Assembly: GCA_947625495.1 (NCBI GenBank)
Contig: CANQOQ010000001.1
Span: forward strand, 124,001-188,000
Source: Candidatus Gastranaerophilales bacterium
GTDB lineage: Bacteria > Cyanobacteriota > Vampirovibrionia > Gastranaerophilales > Gastranaerophilaceae
Length of the DNA: 64,000 nt
Reading direction: 5' to 3'
This document shows positions 52,106-61,996 of the stretch, in pieces. The notes under the pieces are model-generated. The model saw only the letters and a program-made list of their open reading frames with translations. It did no database searches and was not told the DNA's origin. How positions within the stretch are numbered: position 1 is the first letter of the stretch; each line of letters begins with the position of its first letter. The position numbers and the translations under genes were made by a program.

Positions 52106-52837
52106 ATGCCCCATTTTATAATAAATTCCGAGATAATCGGCAATAATGAAATAACAGTCTTTGATAAAGACTTATATAAACACATCATTAAAGTAAAAAG
52201 AACAAAAATCAATGAGAAATTATTGTTCATTGATGAAAATGAAATGCAGTATGAAACTGAACTTGTAAATATATTGCCCGATAATTTTGAATGCAGAATC
52301 TTAAAAAAATACAAATCAAACAGAAAATTAAATTTAAATCTGTATGTTGCACAAAGTGTTTTAAACTCCGATGATCAAATAAGTTCTATACAAAAAGCAA
52401 CAGAGCTTGGCGTAAAAGGTATAATTCCCATATATACCGATAATTGTGCCGTTAAAGAATCGTTTATAAAAAATAAAATTGAAAAATGGCAGAAAATAGC
52501 ACTTGAATCCGTTAAACAATGTGAAAGAGCCGATATCCCAACTGTTTATGATTTATCATATATCGAAAGTATAGTAAAACATTATGAAAATGTTATAATT
52601 TTTGCTGAAAAATACACAAATACAACTTTTAATGATTATTTAAAAGAGAATCCGATTAATAAAAATGAATCTATACTGGTAATAATAGGACCGGAAGGCG
52701 GGTTTTCGGAAAAGGAATTTGATTATTTTAAAAAGAATAATTTTCCCTTAATAACATTAGGAAGCTTAATATATAGAGCAGATACAGCACTCACTGCTGC
52801 TTTAACAACAGTCATAAACGGAGTTTTAAATGGATAA
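52106..52837 (+). CDS. rsmE: 16S rRNA (uracil-1498 N3)-methyltransferase RsmE
   Basis: SPOUT methyltransferase acting on 16S rRNA; 243 aa. N-terminal PUA-like part (VFDKDLYKHIIKVKR), then SQxxx-type QKATELGVKGIIPI, QCERADIPTV and the knot VIIGPEGGFSEKEFDYF and LITLGSLIYRADTAL. Overlaps the next gene (cca) by 8 nt. Confidence 0.95.
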   Translation: MPHFIINSEIIGNNEITVFDKDLYKHIIKVKRTKINEKLLFIDENEMQYETELVNILPDNFECRILKKYKSNRKLNLNLYVAQSVLNSDDQISSIQKATELGVKGIIPIYTDNCAVKESFIKNKIEKWQKIALESVKQCERADIPTVYDLSYIESIVKHYENVIIFAEKYTNTTFNDYLKENPINKNESILVIIGPEGGFSEKEFDYFKKNNFPLITLGSLIYRADTALTAALTTVINGVLNG

Positions 52838-54242
52838 ATTCGCAAAACAAATAGAAAATAATAAAATAATCAAACTTATTAAACCATATTTGAAAGATAA
52901 AGAAGCCTATATTGTAGGCGGATTTGTAAGAGATATAATTCTTTATAAAGAAGAAAGTCCTGATATTGATTTGATTATTTGCTGTGATGAACTTGAACTT
53001 TTTGTAAAGGACTTAGCAGATAAATTAAACGCTTACTTTATAGAATTAGACCCTGTTAATTCTATTTACAGACTTGTATTTGAGGATAAAATTCATTATT
53101 TGGATATAACTAAACCCGTTAATAACAATCTTGAACAGGATATAAAACGCAGAGATTTAACTATAAATGCTATTTTATACGATATTAACAATAAAAAATT
53201 CATAGATATAACAGGCGGGATAAAAGATATAGATGAAGGAAATATCAGGGGAATTTCCACTGATAATTTTGCCGATGACCCACTGAGGCTTCTAAGAATC
53301 TTTAGGTTTTACGCTAAAACAGGTTTTAATATAGATAATATCCTTATATTAACTGCAAAAGAAATGTATAAAAGGATAAATGAACCAGCAAAAGAGAGAG
53401 TTAATGTAGAATTACTAAAACTTTTTGAAGGTAAATATACGGACAGCGCACTTATTAAATTAGATGAGTGCGGTATTTTAGAGGAAATTTTCCCATTTTT
53501 TTCTGAAGTAAAAAAAATTCCGTCAAATTCTCATCATCATCTTGATTTATTTCACCACAGCATTGAAACGGTCAAACAAATTCAGGATTTATATGAAAAA
53601 TCAGAAGGAAAAGTAAGAGAATATCTTGATTCTTATAAATTTGGGCTCGTGAAACTAATCGCATATTTAAAATTGGCAGGTTTTCTGCATGATATAGGTA
53701 AACCCAAATGCTGGACTATAGAAGAAGATACAGGCAGACACAGATTCATTAAACACGATGATATAGGTTCTAAACTCGTTGTTCCGACTCTAAAACAGCT
53801 TAAATTTTCAAAAAAACAAATTGAATATATAAAACAACTTATTAAATACCATATATATCCTTCAAGTTTAATATGCTCTAAAGATGCAAGTGATAAGTCT
53901 TATATGAAATTTTATAGAAAAATGGAAGGACTTGTTATTGATGTAATCATTCTCTCTCAAGCAGACAGACTCTCGGCAAGAGGTCCTGAAGTTACCGAGA
54001 AAATGGTTGAAGATAATATACAAGGACTTGATAAACTTTTAAATAACTATCTTGCAATGCAAAGTGATATTCAACCCGTGGAAAAACTTCTTAACGGAAC
54101 GGATATTATGGAGATTTTAAACATTAAACAAGGACCTGAACTCGGAAAAATAATTAACGCTTTATATGAAGCGCAAATTTCAGGAGACGTTAATAATAAA
54201 GATGAAGCTGTAGAATTTATTAAAAAATTTAGTAATTCTTAA
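52830..54242 (+). CDS. cca: CCA tRNA nucleotidyltransferase with HD domain
   Basis: 470 aa. N-terminal nucleotidyltransferase motif YIVGGFVRDIIL with PDIDLI, then RRDLTINAILYD and DDPLRLLRIFRFYAK, typical of class II CCA-adding or poly(A) polymerases; C-terminal HD domain with LHDIGKPKCWT. It likely adds CCA to tRNAs, needed for the tRNA-Pro above whose CCA is not encoded. CCA versus poly(A) activity cannot be split by eye. Follows rsmE with overlap. Confidence 0.92.
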   Translation: MDKFAKQIENNKIIKLIKPYLKDKEAYIVGGFVRDIILYKEESPDIDLIICCDELELFVKDLADKLNAYFIELDPVNSIYRLVFEDKIHYLDITKPVNNNLEQDIKRRDLTINAILYDINNKKFIDITGGIKDIDEGNIRGISTDNFADDPLRLLRIFRFYAKTGFNIDNILILTAKEMYKRINEPAKERVNVELLKLFEGKYTDSALIKLDECGILEEIFPFFSEVKKIPSNSHHHLDLFHHSIETVKQIQDLYEKSEGKVREYLDSYKFGLVKLIAYLKLAGFLHDIGKPKCWTIEEDTGRHRFIKHDDIGSKLVVPTLKQLKFSKKQIEYIKQLIKYHIYPSSLICSKDASDKSYMKFYRKMEGLVIDVIILSQADRLSARGPEVTEKMVEDNIQGLDKLLNNYLAMQSDIQPVEKLLNGTDIMEILNIKQGPELGKIINALYEAQISGDVNNKDEAVEFIKKFSNS

Positions 54243-54317
54243 TAGAAAAATTTGTGTTTTTTGCAAAAAAACTTATTTTTTTTTATAATTTCACATGTAA
54301 GAATAAAAGGTAAAAAC

Positions 54318-54641
54318 ATGAATTCAGTAGTAATAGTAGGAAGAGCAGGGCAAGATCCCGAAGTAAAATATTTTGAGTCAGGAAAAGTAAAAACAACTTT
54401 TTCAGTAGCGGTATCAAGATGGGATTATAAAACAAAAGCCGAAACAACAGATTGGTTTAATATAGAATTGTGGGATAAATCAGCTGAGGTTGCCGGCGAA
54501 TATGTTAAAAAAGGACGTCAGGTTTGTATTGACGGACGTTTAGTTTCAAATAAATGGACAGGTGCCGACGGTGAACAAAGAGAACGTTTTATTATTCGTG
54601 CCAACTCTTTAAGACTTCTCGGCAGCAAAAATGACAATTAA
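54318..54641 (+). CDS. ssb: Single-stranded DNA-binding protein, short form
   Basis: 107 aa from the ATG at 54318 (AAAGG upstream); an in-frame ATG at 54252 would add an atypical N-terminus. OB-fold with MNSVVIVGRAGQDPEVKYF and TDWFNIELWDKSAEVAGEYVKKG, ending soon after the fold in LLGSKNDN. The acidic C-terminal tip (D-D-D-I-P-F type) that recruits partner proteins is missing. Either a minimal main SSB or an accessory paralogue. Confidence 0.92.
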   Translation: MNSVVIVGRAGQDPEVKYFESGKVKTTFSVAVSRWDYKTKAETTDWFNIELWDKSAEVAGEYVKKGRQVCIDGRLVSNKWTGADGEQRERFIIRANSLRLLGSKNDN

Positions 54642-54656
54642 TTTATCGGATTTATT

Positions 54657-55967
54657 ATGAATACTTCTAATTTTATTGCTATTATAGCTGATGACCTTAC
54701 AGGTGCAAACGATACATCTTTGCAATTTTTTCTTCAAGGCTGTAAAACTCAAGTTGCATTCGGCGACAATTTATCAATTGATGAAAATCTTAAAACGGAA
54801 GTTTTTGGTATGTCTACAGAAACAAGAAATACTGACAAAGAAACTGCCGTTGAAAGAGTCAGAAATGCAGCTGAAAATATTTTGAAAGAATATAATTTTG
54901 AATATATATATAAAAAAGTTGATTCTGTTTTAAGAGGGAATATTGCAGCTGAAATATTTACATTAACAGAAACTTTAAACTTTGACTGTGCGCTTTTATA
55001 TCCTGCATTCCCGGCGGAAGGAAGAACAACTGTAGGCGGATTTCACATGGTTAAAGGTGTTCCGCTTCAAAGAACAGAAGTTTCAAGAGATCCCGCTTGT
55101 CCTATTATTGAGTCTAATATTATAAATTTATTAAAATCACAATTATCTGAGGAATCCGCATCTTTAATTGATTTAATACCGCTTGATATCGTTATGAAAG
55201 GTGCAGGTCCTATTTTAACAAAATTAAATGAATTAATTTCAGGCGGTAAAAAACTAATCGTAGCTGATGCTGTTTCAACTACGGATTTGGAACAAATTTC
55301 ACTTGCCGTTACAAAAAGCAGCTATAAAATACTTCCGGCAGGAAGTGCGGGGGCTGCTCAATCACTTAGTAATATTTGGCATCCTTCTGCTGCTGATACA
55401 AACGGTTTTACTAAAACTCAAATACCTGATTTGCCTAAACTTATAATTTCAGGAAGCGCTACCGATTTAACCGCTTCTCAAATTAAAAGACTTCAAGACA
55501 ATCCGGATATTGAAAATTCTTACTTTATTGCTATCAAACCTGAAAATATATTTTCAGATGACTATGAAGCAATAGCTCAAAGAGTTATAAACAATCTTAA
55601 TAAAGACAATACAGTTGTTGTCCATTCTTCCGATTTAATTGAAAATCAGGACGAACTCAATCCAATGCTTATAGAAAAAGAAATAACAAAAGAAAAGTTT
55701 ATTTCAAAAATATGCGATTATCTGGCTGCCGTTACCAGAATTGTGACGGCACAAAAAAATGCAATATTAATAACGGTAGGAGGTGAAACCTCTTATAAAT
55801 GCTGTCAGGCTATCGGAAGCAAAAATATTGAGATAATTGATACCGTAGCTCCTGCCATCCCGCTTGGTGTTAATCATAAAGGGCAGTATATTGTTACAAA
55901 ATCAGGAAATCTCGGTACTCAAAATACATTAGTTGATATTATTAAATATTTTGAACAGGAAAAATAA
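54657..55967 (+). CDS. Four-carbon acid sugar kinase family protein (OtnK/DtnK-like)
   Basis: 436 aa. N-terminal IADDLTGANDTSLQFF is the DUF1537 signature; YKKVDSVLRGNIAAEI and the C-terminal nucleotide-binding ITVGGETSYKCCQAIG complete it. Relatives phosphorylate D-erythronate, L-threonate or D-threonate before oxidation by a PdxA-like enzyme, and exactly such a gene follows with a 1-nt overlap. Substrate stereochemistry is not readable here. Confidence 0.88.
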   Translation: MNTSNFIAIIADDLTGANDTSLQFFLQGCKTQVAFGDNLSIDENLKTEVFGMSTETRNTDKETAVERVRNAAENILKEYNFEYIYKKVDSVLRGNIAAEIFTLTETLNFDCALLYPAFPAEGRTTVGGFHMVKGVPLQRTEVSRDPACPIIESNIINLLKSQLSEESASLIDLIPLDIVMKGAGPILTKLNELISGGKKLIVADAVSTTDLEQISLAVTKSSYKILPAGSAGAAQSLSNIWHPSAADTNGFTKTQIPDLPKLIISGSATDLTASQIKRLQDNPDIENSYFIAIKPENIFSDDYEAIAQRVINNLNKDNTVVVHSSDLIENQDELNPMLIEKEITKEKFISKICDYLAAVTRIVTAQKNAILITVGGETSYKCCQAIGSKNIEIIDTVAPAIPLGVNHKGQYIVTKSGNLGTQNTLVDIIKYFEQEK

Positions 55968-56905
55968 TGAAAAAAATAGCACTTACTTTTGGCGATCCTA
56001 ACTCTATTTCACCCGAAATATCGGTTAAAGCACTAAATTTTCTTGATTTGCCGAAAGACAAAGTTTTACTTATAACAAATAGAAACATTTTGGAATTTTA
56101 TAAAGAAAACTATAATCTTTCTTTGGAAAAAGATTATGAAATTATTGAAATACCTTATAAAAAAGAAGATATAAAAATAGGATGCGAAACGGAAGAAGCC
56201 GGAGAATTTGCTTTTAAATGTTTGGTAAAAGCCTGTGAATTAGCATCTGCAAAAGAAATTGATGCCATTGTTACGGCACCTGTTTCTAAAAATGCTCTAA
56301 AGCTCGCAGGTCATAATTATTCCGGTCAGACTGAAATCCTTGAACAGTATCTTTCGCATAATAATCAAAAAGCTGAAATGCTTTTTATCTGCGAAAAATT
56401 TTCAGTGTTTCTTTTAACCAGACATATTGCTGTTAAAGAAATTGCTGATTATATTAAAAAAGATATAATATTTGATAAAATAAAGAGATTGAAACAATCA
56501 CTTGAAAACCAATTAAACATACCAAATCCCAAATTTGCAATCTGCGCTTTAAATCCGCATGCATCAGAAAAAGGTTTATTCGGACTTGAGGAGGCTCTTG
56601 AAATAGAACCTGCCGTAAGGGATTTACGAAATACCGGCATTTTTATAGACGGTCCTTATCCCGCTGATTCACTGTTCGCAAATGCTTATAATAATGATAA
56701 TTATAATTATGACTGTTATATAGCAAACTATCACGACCAAGCACTTATTCCCGTTAAATTAATGGAACGTAATACCTGCGTAAATACAACAATAGGTCTT
56801 GATATTTTAAGGACATCGCCTGCTCATGGAACTGCTTTTGACATAGCAGGAAAAAATATTGCTAATGCCGAAAGTATGATTAATGCTATTAAACTTGTTT
56901 TGTAA
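55967..56905 (+). CDS. PdxA-like 4-phospho-acid dehydrogenase (PdxA2)
   Basis: 312 aa of the PdxA fold: N-terminal ALTFGDPNSISPEI, VTAPVSKNALKLAGHNYSGQTE, ALNPHASEKGLFG and the metal-binding YHDQALIPVK with SPAHGTAFDIAGK. In the biosynthetic pathway PdxA makes pyridoxal precursor; its pairing with a DUF1537 kinase points instead to catabolism of phospho-threonate or phospho-erythronate to dihydroxyacetone phosphate. Overlap TAATG with the kinase stop. Confidence 0.88.
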   Translation: MKKIALTFGDPNSISPEISVKALNFLDLPKDKVLLITNRNILEFYKENYNLSLEKDYEIIEIPYKKEDIKIGCETEEAGEFAFKCLVKACELASAKEIDAIVTAPVSKNALKLAGHNYSGQTEILEQYLSHNNQKAEMLFICEKFSVFLLTRHIAVKEIADYIKKDIIFDKIKRLKQSLENQLNIPNPKFAICALNPHASEKGLFGLEEALEIEPAVRDLRNTGIFIDGPYPADSLFANAYNNDNYNYDCYIANYHDQALIPVKLMERNTCVNTTIGLDILRTSPAHGTAFDIAGKNIANAESMINAIKLVL

Positions 56906-56950
56906 TAAACATTGTATTATATTTGTTTTGAATAGATAAATAGGTTGACT

Positions 56951-57943
56951 ATGTTTAAAAAAGATAAACTATACAGTTATAAATTAGGACTTTTTAAAAA
57001 AAGAAATTTAAAGCGTAATGCCGAAATACAACTTGATTCTTTGCACAAATTAATACCTTTAAAATTATCCGAAAAAAGATATAAATTTTTAAAATCATTA
57101 CTTTATTTAAGAGAAAAAATTAATTTCTTTCTATTTAAGAAATTAAATATTTCTCAAATAGAATTTACGCTTACTACAAAATGCACACTAAAATGTAAAA
57201 ACTGTACGAATTATATACCAAGACTTGAAAATTCGGAACATAGAGTTATGAATTTTAGTGATTTTAAGACACAATTTGATAACCTTATTAAATACGGTAA
57301 AATCCATAAAATATATAATCTTCTTCTTTTGGGAGGAGAACCTTTATTAGTTAAAGATTTATCTAAAATACTTGATTATGCTGCAAAAAGCAGAAATGTT
57401 GAAAAAGTATGGATTGTAACAAACGGCACTATTATTTTTCCGGAAGATTTAATTAATACTCTTAAAAAATACAGAAAAAAAGCAATTGTTTGGTTATCCA
57501 ATTATTCGGAAAATGAAGAATTAAAATCAATAATTAAGGATAATCAAATTATAGAACAATTCAAAAATAATAATGTAACATATTATTACAATCAAACTTT
57601 TAAATGGTTTCATGTTTCTGAAGACATAAAAGACTCTAAACGCAGCAGAGAAGAAAATAAACAGTACTTTTTTAAGTGCCTTGACACGTGTTTATCGGTT
57701 TTTTGTTTATCCGTATTTGACGGGGATTTATTTGTCTGTCCGAGAGCAGGTGTATTTTATTTAAAAAATTTATACCAATTTGAAGATGGAGAACATATAT
57801 CATTAAAAAACAAAGATAAACATCTTAAAGACAAATTAATAGAATATTACAGCCGTGATGTATACAGTGCATGTAAATTCTGCACAATAGTGGAAGATAA
57901 TTCTCTGCCCCGTATTACACCTGCACTTCAAATAAAAAATTAG
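56951..57943 (+). CDS. Radical SAM protein with C-terminal Cys cluster (paralogue 2)
   Basis: 330 aa from the ATG at 56951; a TTG six nt earlier is in frame. Long basic N-terminus, then TTKCTLKCKNCTNYIP (CxxxCxxC), LLGGEPLLVKD, and an auxiliary Cys set: KCLDTCLSVFC and LFVCPRAGV, then YSACKFCTIV. Same domain order as the proteins at 46802 and 61997 but more distant. Follows PdxA2 by 45 nt; overlaps the convergent autotransporter stop by 4 nt. Substrate unknown. Confidence 0.82.
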   Translation: MFKKDKLYSYKLGLFKKRNLKRNAEIQLDSLHKLIPLKLSEKRYKFLKSLLYLREKINFFLFKKLNISQIEFTLTTKCTLKCKNCTNYIPRLENSEHRVMNFSDFKTQFDNLIKYGKIHKIYNLLLLGGEPLLVKDLSKILDYAAKSRNVEKVWIVTNGTIIFPEDLINTLKKYRKKAIVWLSNYSENEELKSIIKDNQIIEQFKNNNVTYYYNQTFKWFHVSEDIKDSKRSREENKQYFFKCLDTCLSVFCLSVFDGDLFVCPRAGVFYLKNLYQFEDGEHISLKNKDKHLKDKLIEYYSRDVYSACKFCTIVEDNSLPRITPALQIKN

Positions 57944-60573
57944 ATTTTACGTCCGATTCTCCACCTGAACCCGAATTGTAATCCTACGCCATTTCTGCCT
58001 CCGTTTGTAATAAAAGTTTGATAAAATCCGCTAAATCGCTCACCCCATAACTTTCTTACCCCAAGTCCGTACATAACATAAGGTTTTATACTCAATTGCG
58101 GCAATGAAACATCATTAGCTTTAAATTTTGTTTTATCTATTAAATTCCACATCATATATACACTCAAATACGGCTGCCAGCCTTTTTCACTATTGGCATA
58201 TAAGCTTATTCCCGGCGTTATCTGTATTGCATTAAGGGGAGAAGAACTTAATCTTACGTTTGCTGAATTGGTATAATCAAAAGTATTAACATACGTATAT
58301 GACATCATATATTTTGGCTGAATAATAAACTTCCCGTCAAATAATTCAAAATTATATCCTGTTTGAGAAGCGGCGCCTGACATTAACATTGCGAAATTGT
58401 CTTTTCCGTACATATTATCACTTTCACAGCCTGTAGAACTTATATTGGCTGTATATCCCGAGAAAAAATTATTCTTATAAAACATGGCAACAACACCTGC
58501 CGTTGCACCGTTTTGATTAATATTGTTACCTAAAAAAGCCTGATGAGAACCGTTATAACCAAAGTACGGTCCCCATACCATATTATAGCCATGCCTCAAT
58601 TCGGTAATACCGGATTCAATTCCCATAAATGTCCCATACATAGTATTTGATACTTTAGGGCCGTTTCTTATAGGCACACTTTCAAATCTTGTATAAGGAC
58701 TAAACCAAACATTATTATATTCATTTTCAGAGTTATAAATATATTTACCTTCGTTTAAAGCGTATTTATTTTGATATTTTAAAGTTAATCTTTTTTGGCT
58801 GTTTAAAAGCATATATTTATTCATATGCCTGAATGCTTCTTTATATGATTCCAATTGAACAAAGTAACCGCCAAGTTGTGCGGCTACGGGTTCGGTAAAT
58901 ATATACGGATTGAAGCTTTCATAATTATCGGGAGGTTCAGGATTATCAGGGGTAATATCTTCATATCTTTCAAAATTAATAAGCCCTGTATCTTTATCAT
59001 AATATATGTTGTATTTATATATAGGGGATTCAATTATATCACCGCCCGAATAGACCAGAGCTTCTTGTAATAATTTTCTTGTCTCATCGTCAATGTTTTC
59101 ACCTAAAGGTGACAGTGAAAACTTCTTTTCTTCCGTCGCCGTTAATAATCTTATATCTTCTATGTTTATATTAAATCCGTTTGAGGTAAACGAATTTGAG
59201 GTAAAAGTATCCGTAAGCAGTTCATCAAGCTTGCCGTCTATTTTAAGATTCAGATTATTATAAAGAGTAAGATTGCCTAAATTTGCATTCAAAATTTTGC
59301 CGTCTTGAAGGTCTATAGCTCCGCCGTAAAAATTGAAATTAACGGTATTATCAAAATTACCCGATGCGCTTTCGTTATGATTCATCCCCAATTTTAAAAC
59401 ACCGTCATACATATTTACTATGTTCTCTGAAACATCGTTATTTATCATTACGGAACCGCCAATTGAAGAATGCCCCGAAGGATTTATATTAATTATTGAA
59501 TCATGTGTATAATCGGTATTTCCGCCCGAAACAGAATCATTTATAACAATATCGGCTCCGTCTGTTATAAGATTAACAACTCCGCTGTCATTATAAATGG
59601 CATTACTTCCGGTTATATCCGAATTATTTGTAAACTCAACATTTTGTTCATCGGCAACAATGTTAATAATCCCGTAAGCATTATGAATAGCACCGCCGAA
59701 CCCATTTGATTTGTTATTTTCAAATTTACCCGACAATCTGTCAATAGAGCCGTAATTAGCAATAGCCCCGCCGCCTGCATATACAACATCACTTTCATTT
59801 GTATTTCCCGTAAATGAAGCTTTAATTGATTTAATATGCCCCGAATTAAATATTGCACCGCCGTTATTTAGTGCCGTATTATTTTTAAATTCACCTTCTA
59901 TGGAATCTATCGTTTCATAATTAGCAATTGCACCTCCCATACCGCTGTTTGAGGCATTTGATTCAAAATAAGCATTTACTTTACCTATATTTCCAAAATT
60001 ACATATAGCACCTCCCGTGCTGTCAGTTGTTTTGTTATTTATAAATCTTGCGGAAATATTATTGATGTTTTTCTCATTATATATAGCGCCTCCGTTATTT
60101 GAAGCTGTATTATTTTCATAACTGCCCGAAATTTCCGATACTTCCGCAGAATTATATAATACGCCGCCTTCACCATCTGACATATTATTTACATAATTAC
60201 CGTCAAGTTTGCTTATTGTTCCGTTGTTATTCTTAACTACACCGCCAAAACGGCTGTGAAAATTTTCAGCCTGCACGGACTCTACCGTTAATGATGTATT
60301 ATCCACTTCTATTCCCGAACAATCATTCCCGTCTAATATATGGTTGTTCCCGTTTATGGTCATATCATGTCCGGCTTTTCCCATAGTACAATCCGCCTGA
60401 ATATTATCTTCCAATACTATTTCACTGTCACCGTTAGTGTTTTGATACTCTTTTAATAAGTCCTCATAACAATTTACTTCGACTGATATAACCGTTTCAT
60501 TATTAAGAAAAATCAGAATAATAAGTATTATAAGCCTAAGTCTTAATAATCCCCAAATCCTTTTATAAAACAT
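57940..60573 (-). CDS. Pmp-like autotransporter adhesin
   Basis: About 877 aa from the ATG at 60573; a TTG at 60585 would add four residues. N-terminal signal-anchor-like hydrophobic segment, then a passenger domain with eight GG(A/V)xxN motifs about 30 residues apart (GGAIYN, GGAICN, GGAIAN and similar) and FxxN motifs (FINN, FESN, FKNN, FENN), as in chlamydial polymorphic membrane proteins. C-terminal ~270 residues are an autotransporter beta-barrel with alternating aromatic strands, ending GFRWRIGRKI. Predicted to display a beta-helix on the cell surface, for adhesion. Confidence 0.88.
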   Translation of the reverse strand: MFYKRIWGLLRLRLIILIILIFLNNETVISVEVNCYEDLLKEYQNTNGDSEIVLEDNIQADCTMGKAGHDMTINGNNHILDGNDCSGIEVDNTSLTVESVQAENFHSRFGGVVKNNNGTISKLDGNYVNNMSDGEGGVLYNSAEVSEISGSYENNTASNNGGAIYNEKNINNISARFINNKTTDSTGGAICNFGNIGKVNAYFESNASNSGMGGAIANYETIDSIEGEFKNNTALNNGGAIFNSGHIKSIKASFTGNTNESDVVYAGGGAIANYGSIDRLSGKFENNKSNGFGGAIHNAYGIINIVADEQNVEFTNNSDITGSNAIYNDSGVVNLITDGADIVINDSVSGGNTDYTHDSIININPSGHSSIGGSVMINNDVSENIVNMYDGVLKLGMNHNESASGNFDNTVNFNFYGGAIDLQDGKILNANLGNLTLYNNLNLKIDGKLDELLTDTFTSNSFTSNGFNINIEDIRLLTATEEKKFSLSPLGENIDDETRKLLQEALVYSGGDIIESPIYKYNIYYDKDTGLINFERYEDITPDNPEPPDNYESFNPYIFTEPVAAQLGGYFVQLESYKEAFRHMNKYMLLNSQKRLTLKYQNKYALNEGKYIYNSENEYNNVWFSPYTRFESVPIRNGPKVSNTMYGTFMGIESGITELRHGYNMVWGPYFGYNGSHQAFLGNNINQNGATAGVVAMFYKNNFFSGYTANISSTGCESDNMYGKDNFAMLMSGAASQTGYNFELFDGKFIIQPKYMMSYTYVNTFDYTNSANVRLSSSPLNAIQITPGISLYANSEKGWQPYLSVYMMWNLIDKTKFKANDVSLPQLSIKPYVMYGLGVRKLWGERFSGFYQTFITNGGRNGVGLQFGFRWRIGRKI

Positions 60574-60660
60574 AATGCTTCTCAAATTAGTAAATGTACA
60601 TAATATATAAGACCATTTATTAATTGAGTCATTATCTGTTTATGGAGTATTATCGGACAA

Positions 60661-61980
60661 TTATTTTAATTTAGATTTTATCTCTTTAATTTGTTCAAGT
60701 TTCGCTTTATATTTAGTTTCAAAACCTTGTTCCGTCGGTTTATAATATTCTTTGCCTTTAAGAGAATCAGGCAGACACTGCATATTTGTTATTTTATTTT
60801 CAAAGTCATGAGCATAAAGATATCCCTTGCCGTAATTTAACTCTTTCATAAGCTTTGTGGGTGCATTTCTGATATTTAGGGGAACAGGTTCCGATATTTG
60901 TTTAATCGCATCTTGTTTTGCCGATTCATAAGCCATATAAACGGCATTGGATTTAGGTGCCAATGACATATATATTACAGCCTCAGCTAAATGGACACTG
61001 CATTCGGGCATACCGATAAAATGGCATGCCTGATAAGCGGCAACGGCAGTTTCAAGTGCGTGCGGGTCGGCAAGCCCTATATCCTCCGCCGCAAATCTCG
61101 TTACACGCCTTGCTACATATAAAGGATCTTCTCCCGCTTCAAGCATTCTTGAAAGCCAATATACGGCAGCATCAGGGTCTGAATTTCTCATTGATTTATG
61201 CAGAGCCGATATTATATTATAATGTTCCTCTCCGTTCTTATCATACATTAAAGACTTCTTTGAAATACACTGCTCAAGTATCTCCGTCTTTACGGTAATT
61301 TCATTATTCTCATCTATATCACTGTTTAAAATAACTATTTCCAAGGTGGAAAGAGCATTCCTCGCATCACCGTTAGCAAAAACAGCTATCATATTTAACA
61401 TTTCATCGGAAATATTTATTTTACTTCCGCCGAATCCTCTTTTATCCTTAATTGCCCGTTTTAATAACTCAACCAATTCTTCCTGCTTTAAGGGCTGAAG
61501 AACAAATACTTTTGAACGGGATAAAAGTGCGCTGTTGACTTCAAATGAAGGATTCTCGGTAGTTGCTCCAATCAATATAATACTTCCTTTTTCCACAAAA
61601 GGGAGGAAAGCATCCTGCTGTGCTTTATTAAATCTATGTATTTCATCGACAAAAACAATTGTCTTTTCTCCCAATTTTCTGTTTTCTTCGGCTTGAAGCA
61701 TAACTGATTTTATTTCCTTTATACCGCTTGTAACTGCCGAAAAATCTATAAATTGAGATTTTGTTTTTTTAGCTATTATTCTTGCAAGTGTAGTTTTGCC
61801 TACCCCGGGAGGTCCCCAAAATATTAATGAAGTTATTTGATCATTCTCAATCAGTTTTCTTAAAATTTTACCCTCGCCAATCAAATGTTTTTGACCCGCA
61901 AACTCATCTAAAGTTTCAGGTCTTAACCTTGAAGCCAAAGGCTGATTTAATGTATTAGAAAATATCGATTGCTGTTCCAT
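60661..61980 (-). CDS. rarA: Replication-associated recombination protein RarA (MgsA)
   Basis: AAA+ ATPase acting at stalled forks; 439 aa. N-terminal SRLRPETLDEFAGQKHLIG, Walker A WGPPGVGKTT, Walker B VFVDEIHRFNKAQQDAFL, sensor-1 GATTENPSFEV and the C-terminal RarA domain with LYVARRVTRFAAEDIGLADP. TATAAT lies just before the ATG without a Shine-Dalgarno, so the mRNA could be leaderless. Confidence 0.95.
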   Translation of the reverse strand: MEQQSIFSNTLNQPLASRLRPETLDEFAGQKHLIGEGKILRKLIENDQITSLIFWGPPGVGKTTLARIIAKKTKSQFIDFSAVTSGIKEIKSVMLQAEENRKLGEKTIVFVDEIHRFNKAQQDAFLPFVEKGSIILIGATTENPSFEVNSALLSRSKVFVLQPLKQEELVELLKRAIKDKRGFGGSKINISDEMLNMIAVFANGDARNALSTLEIVILNSDIDENNEITVKTEILEQCISKKSLMYDKNGEEHYNIISALHKSMRNSDPDAAVYWLSRMLEAGEDPLYVARRVTRFAAEDIGLADPHALETAVAAYQACHFIGMPECSVHLAEAVIYMSLAPKSNAVYMAYESAKQDAIKQISEPVPLNIRNAPTKLMKELNYGKGYLYAHDFENKITNMQCLPDSLKGKEYYKPTEQGFETKYKAKLEQIKEIKSKLK

Positions 61981-61996
61981 GGCAATATTATATCAC

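Noticed and set aside
54657-56905. PdxA as vitamin B6 biosynthesis enzyme
   Set aside because: Possible by fold, but the one-base overlap with a DUF1537 kinase favours the catabolic PdxA2 role; kept as an alternative only.
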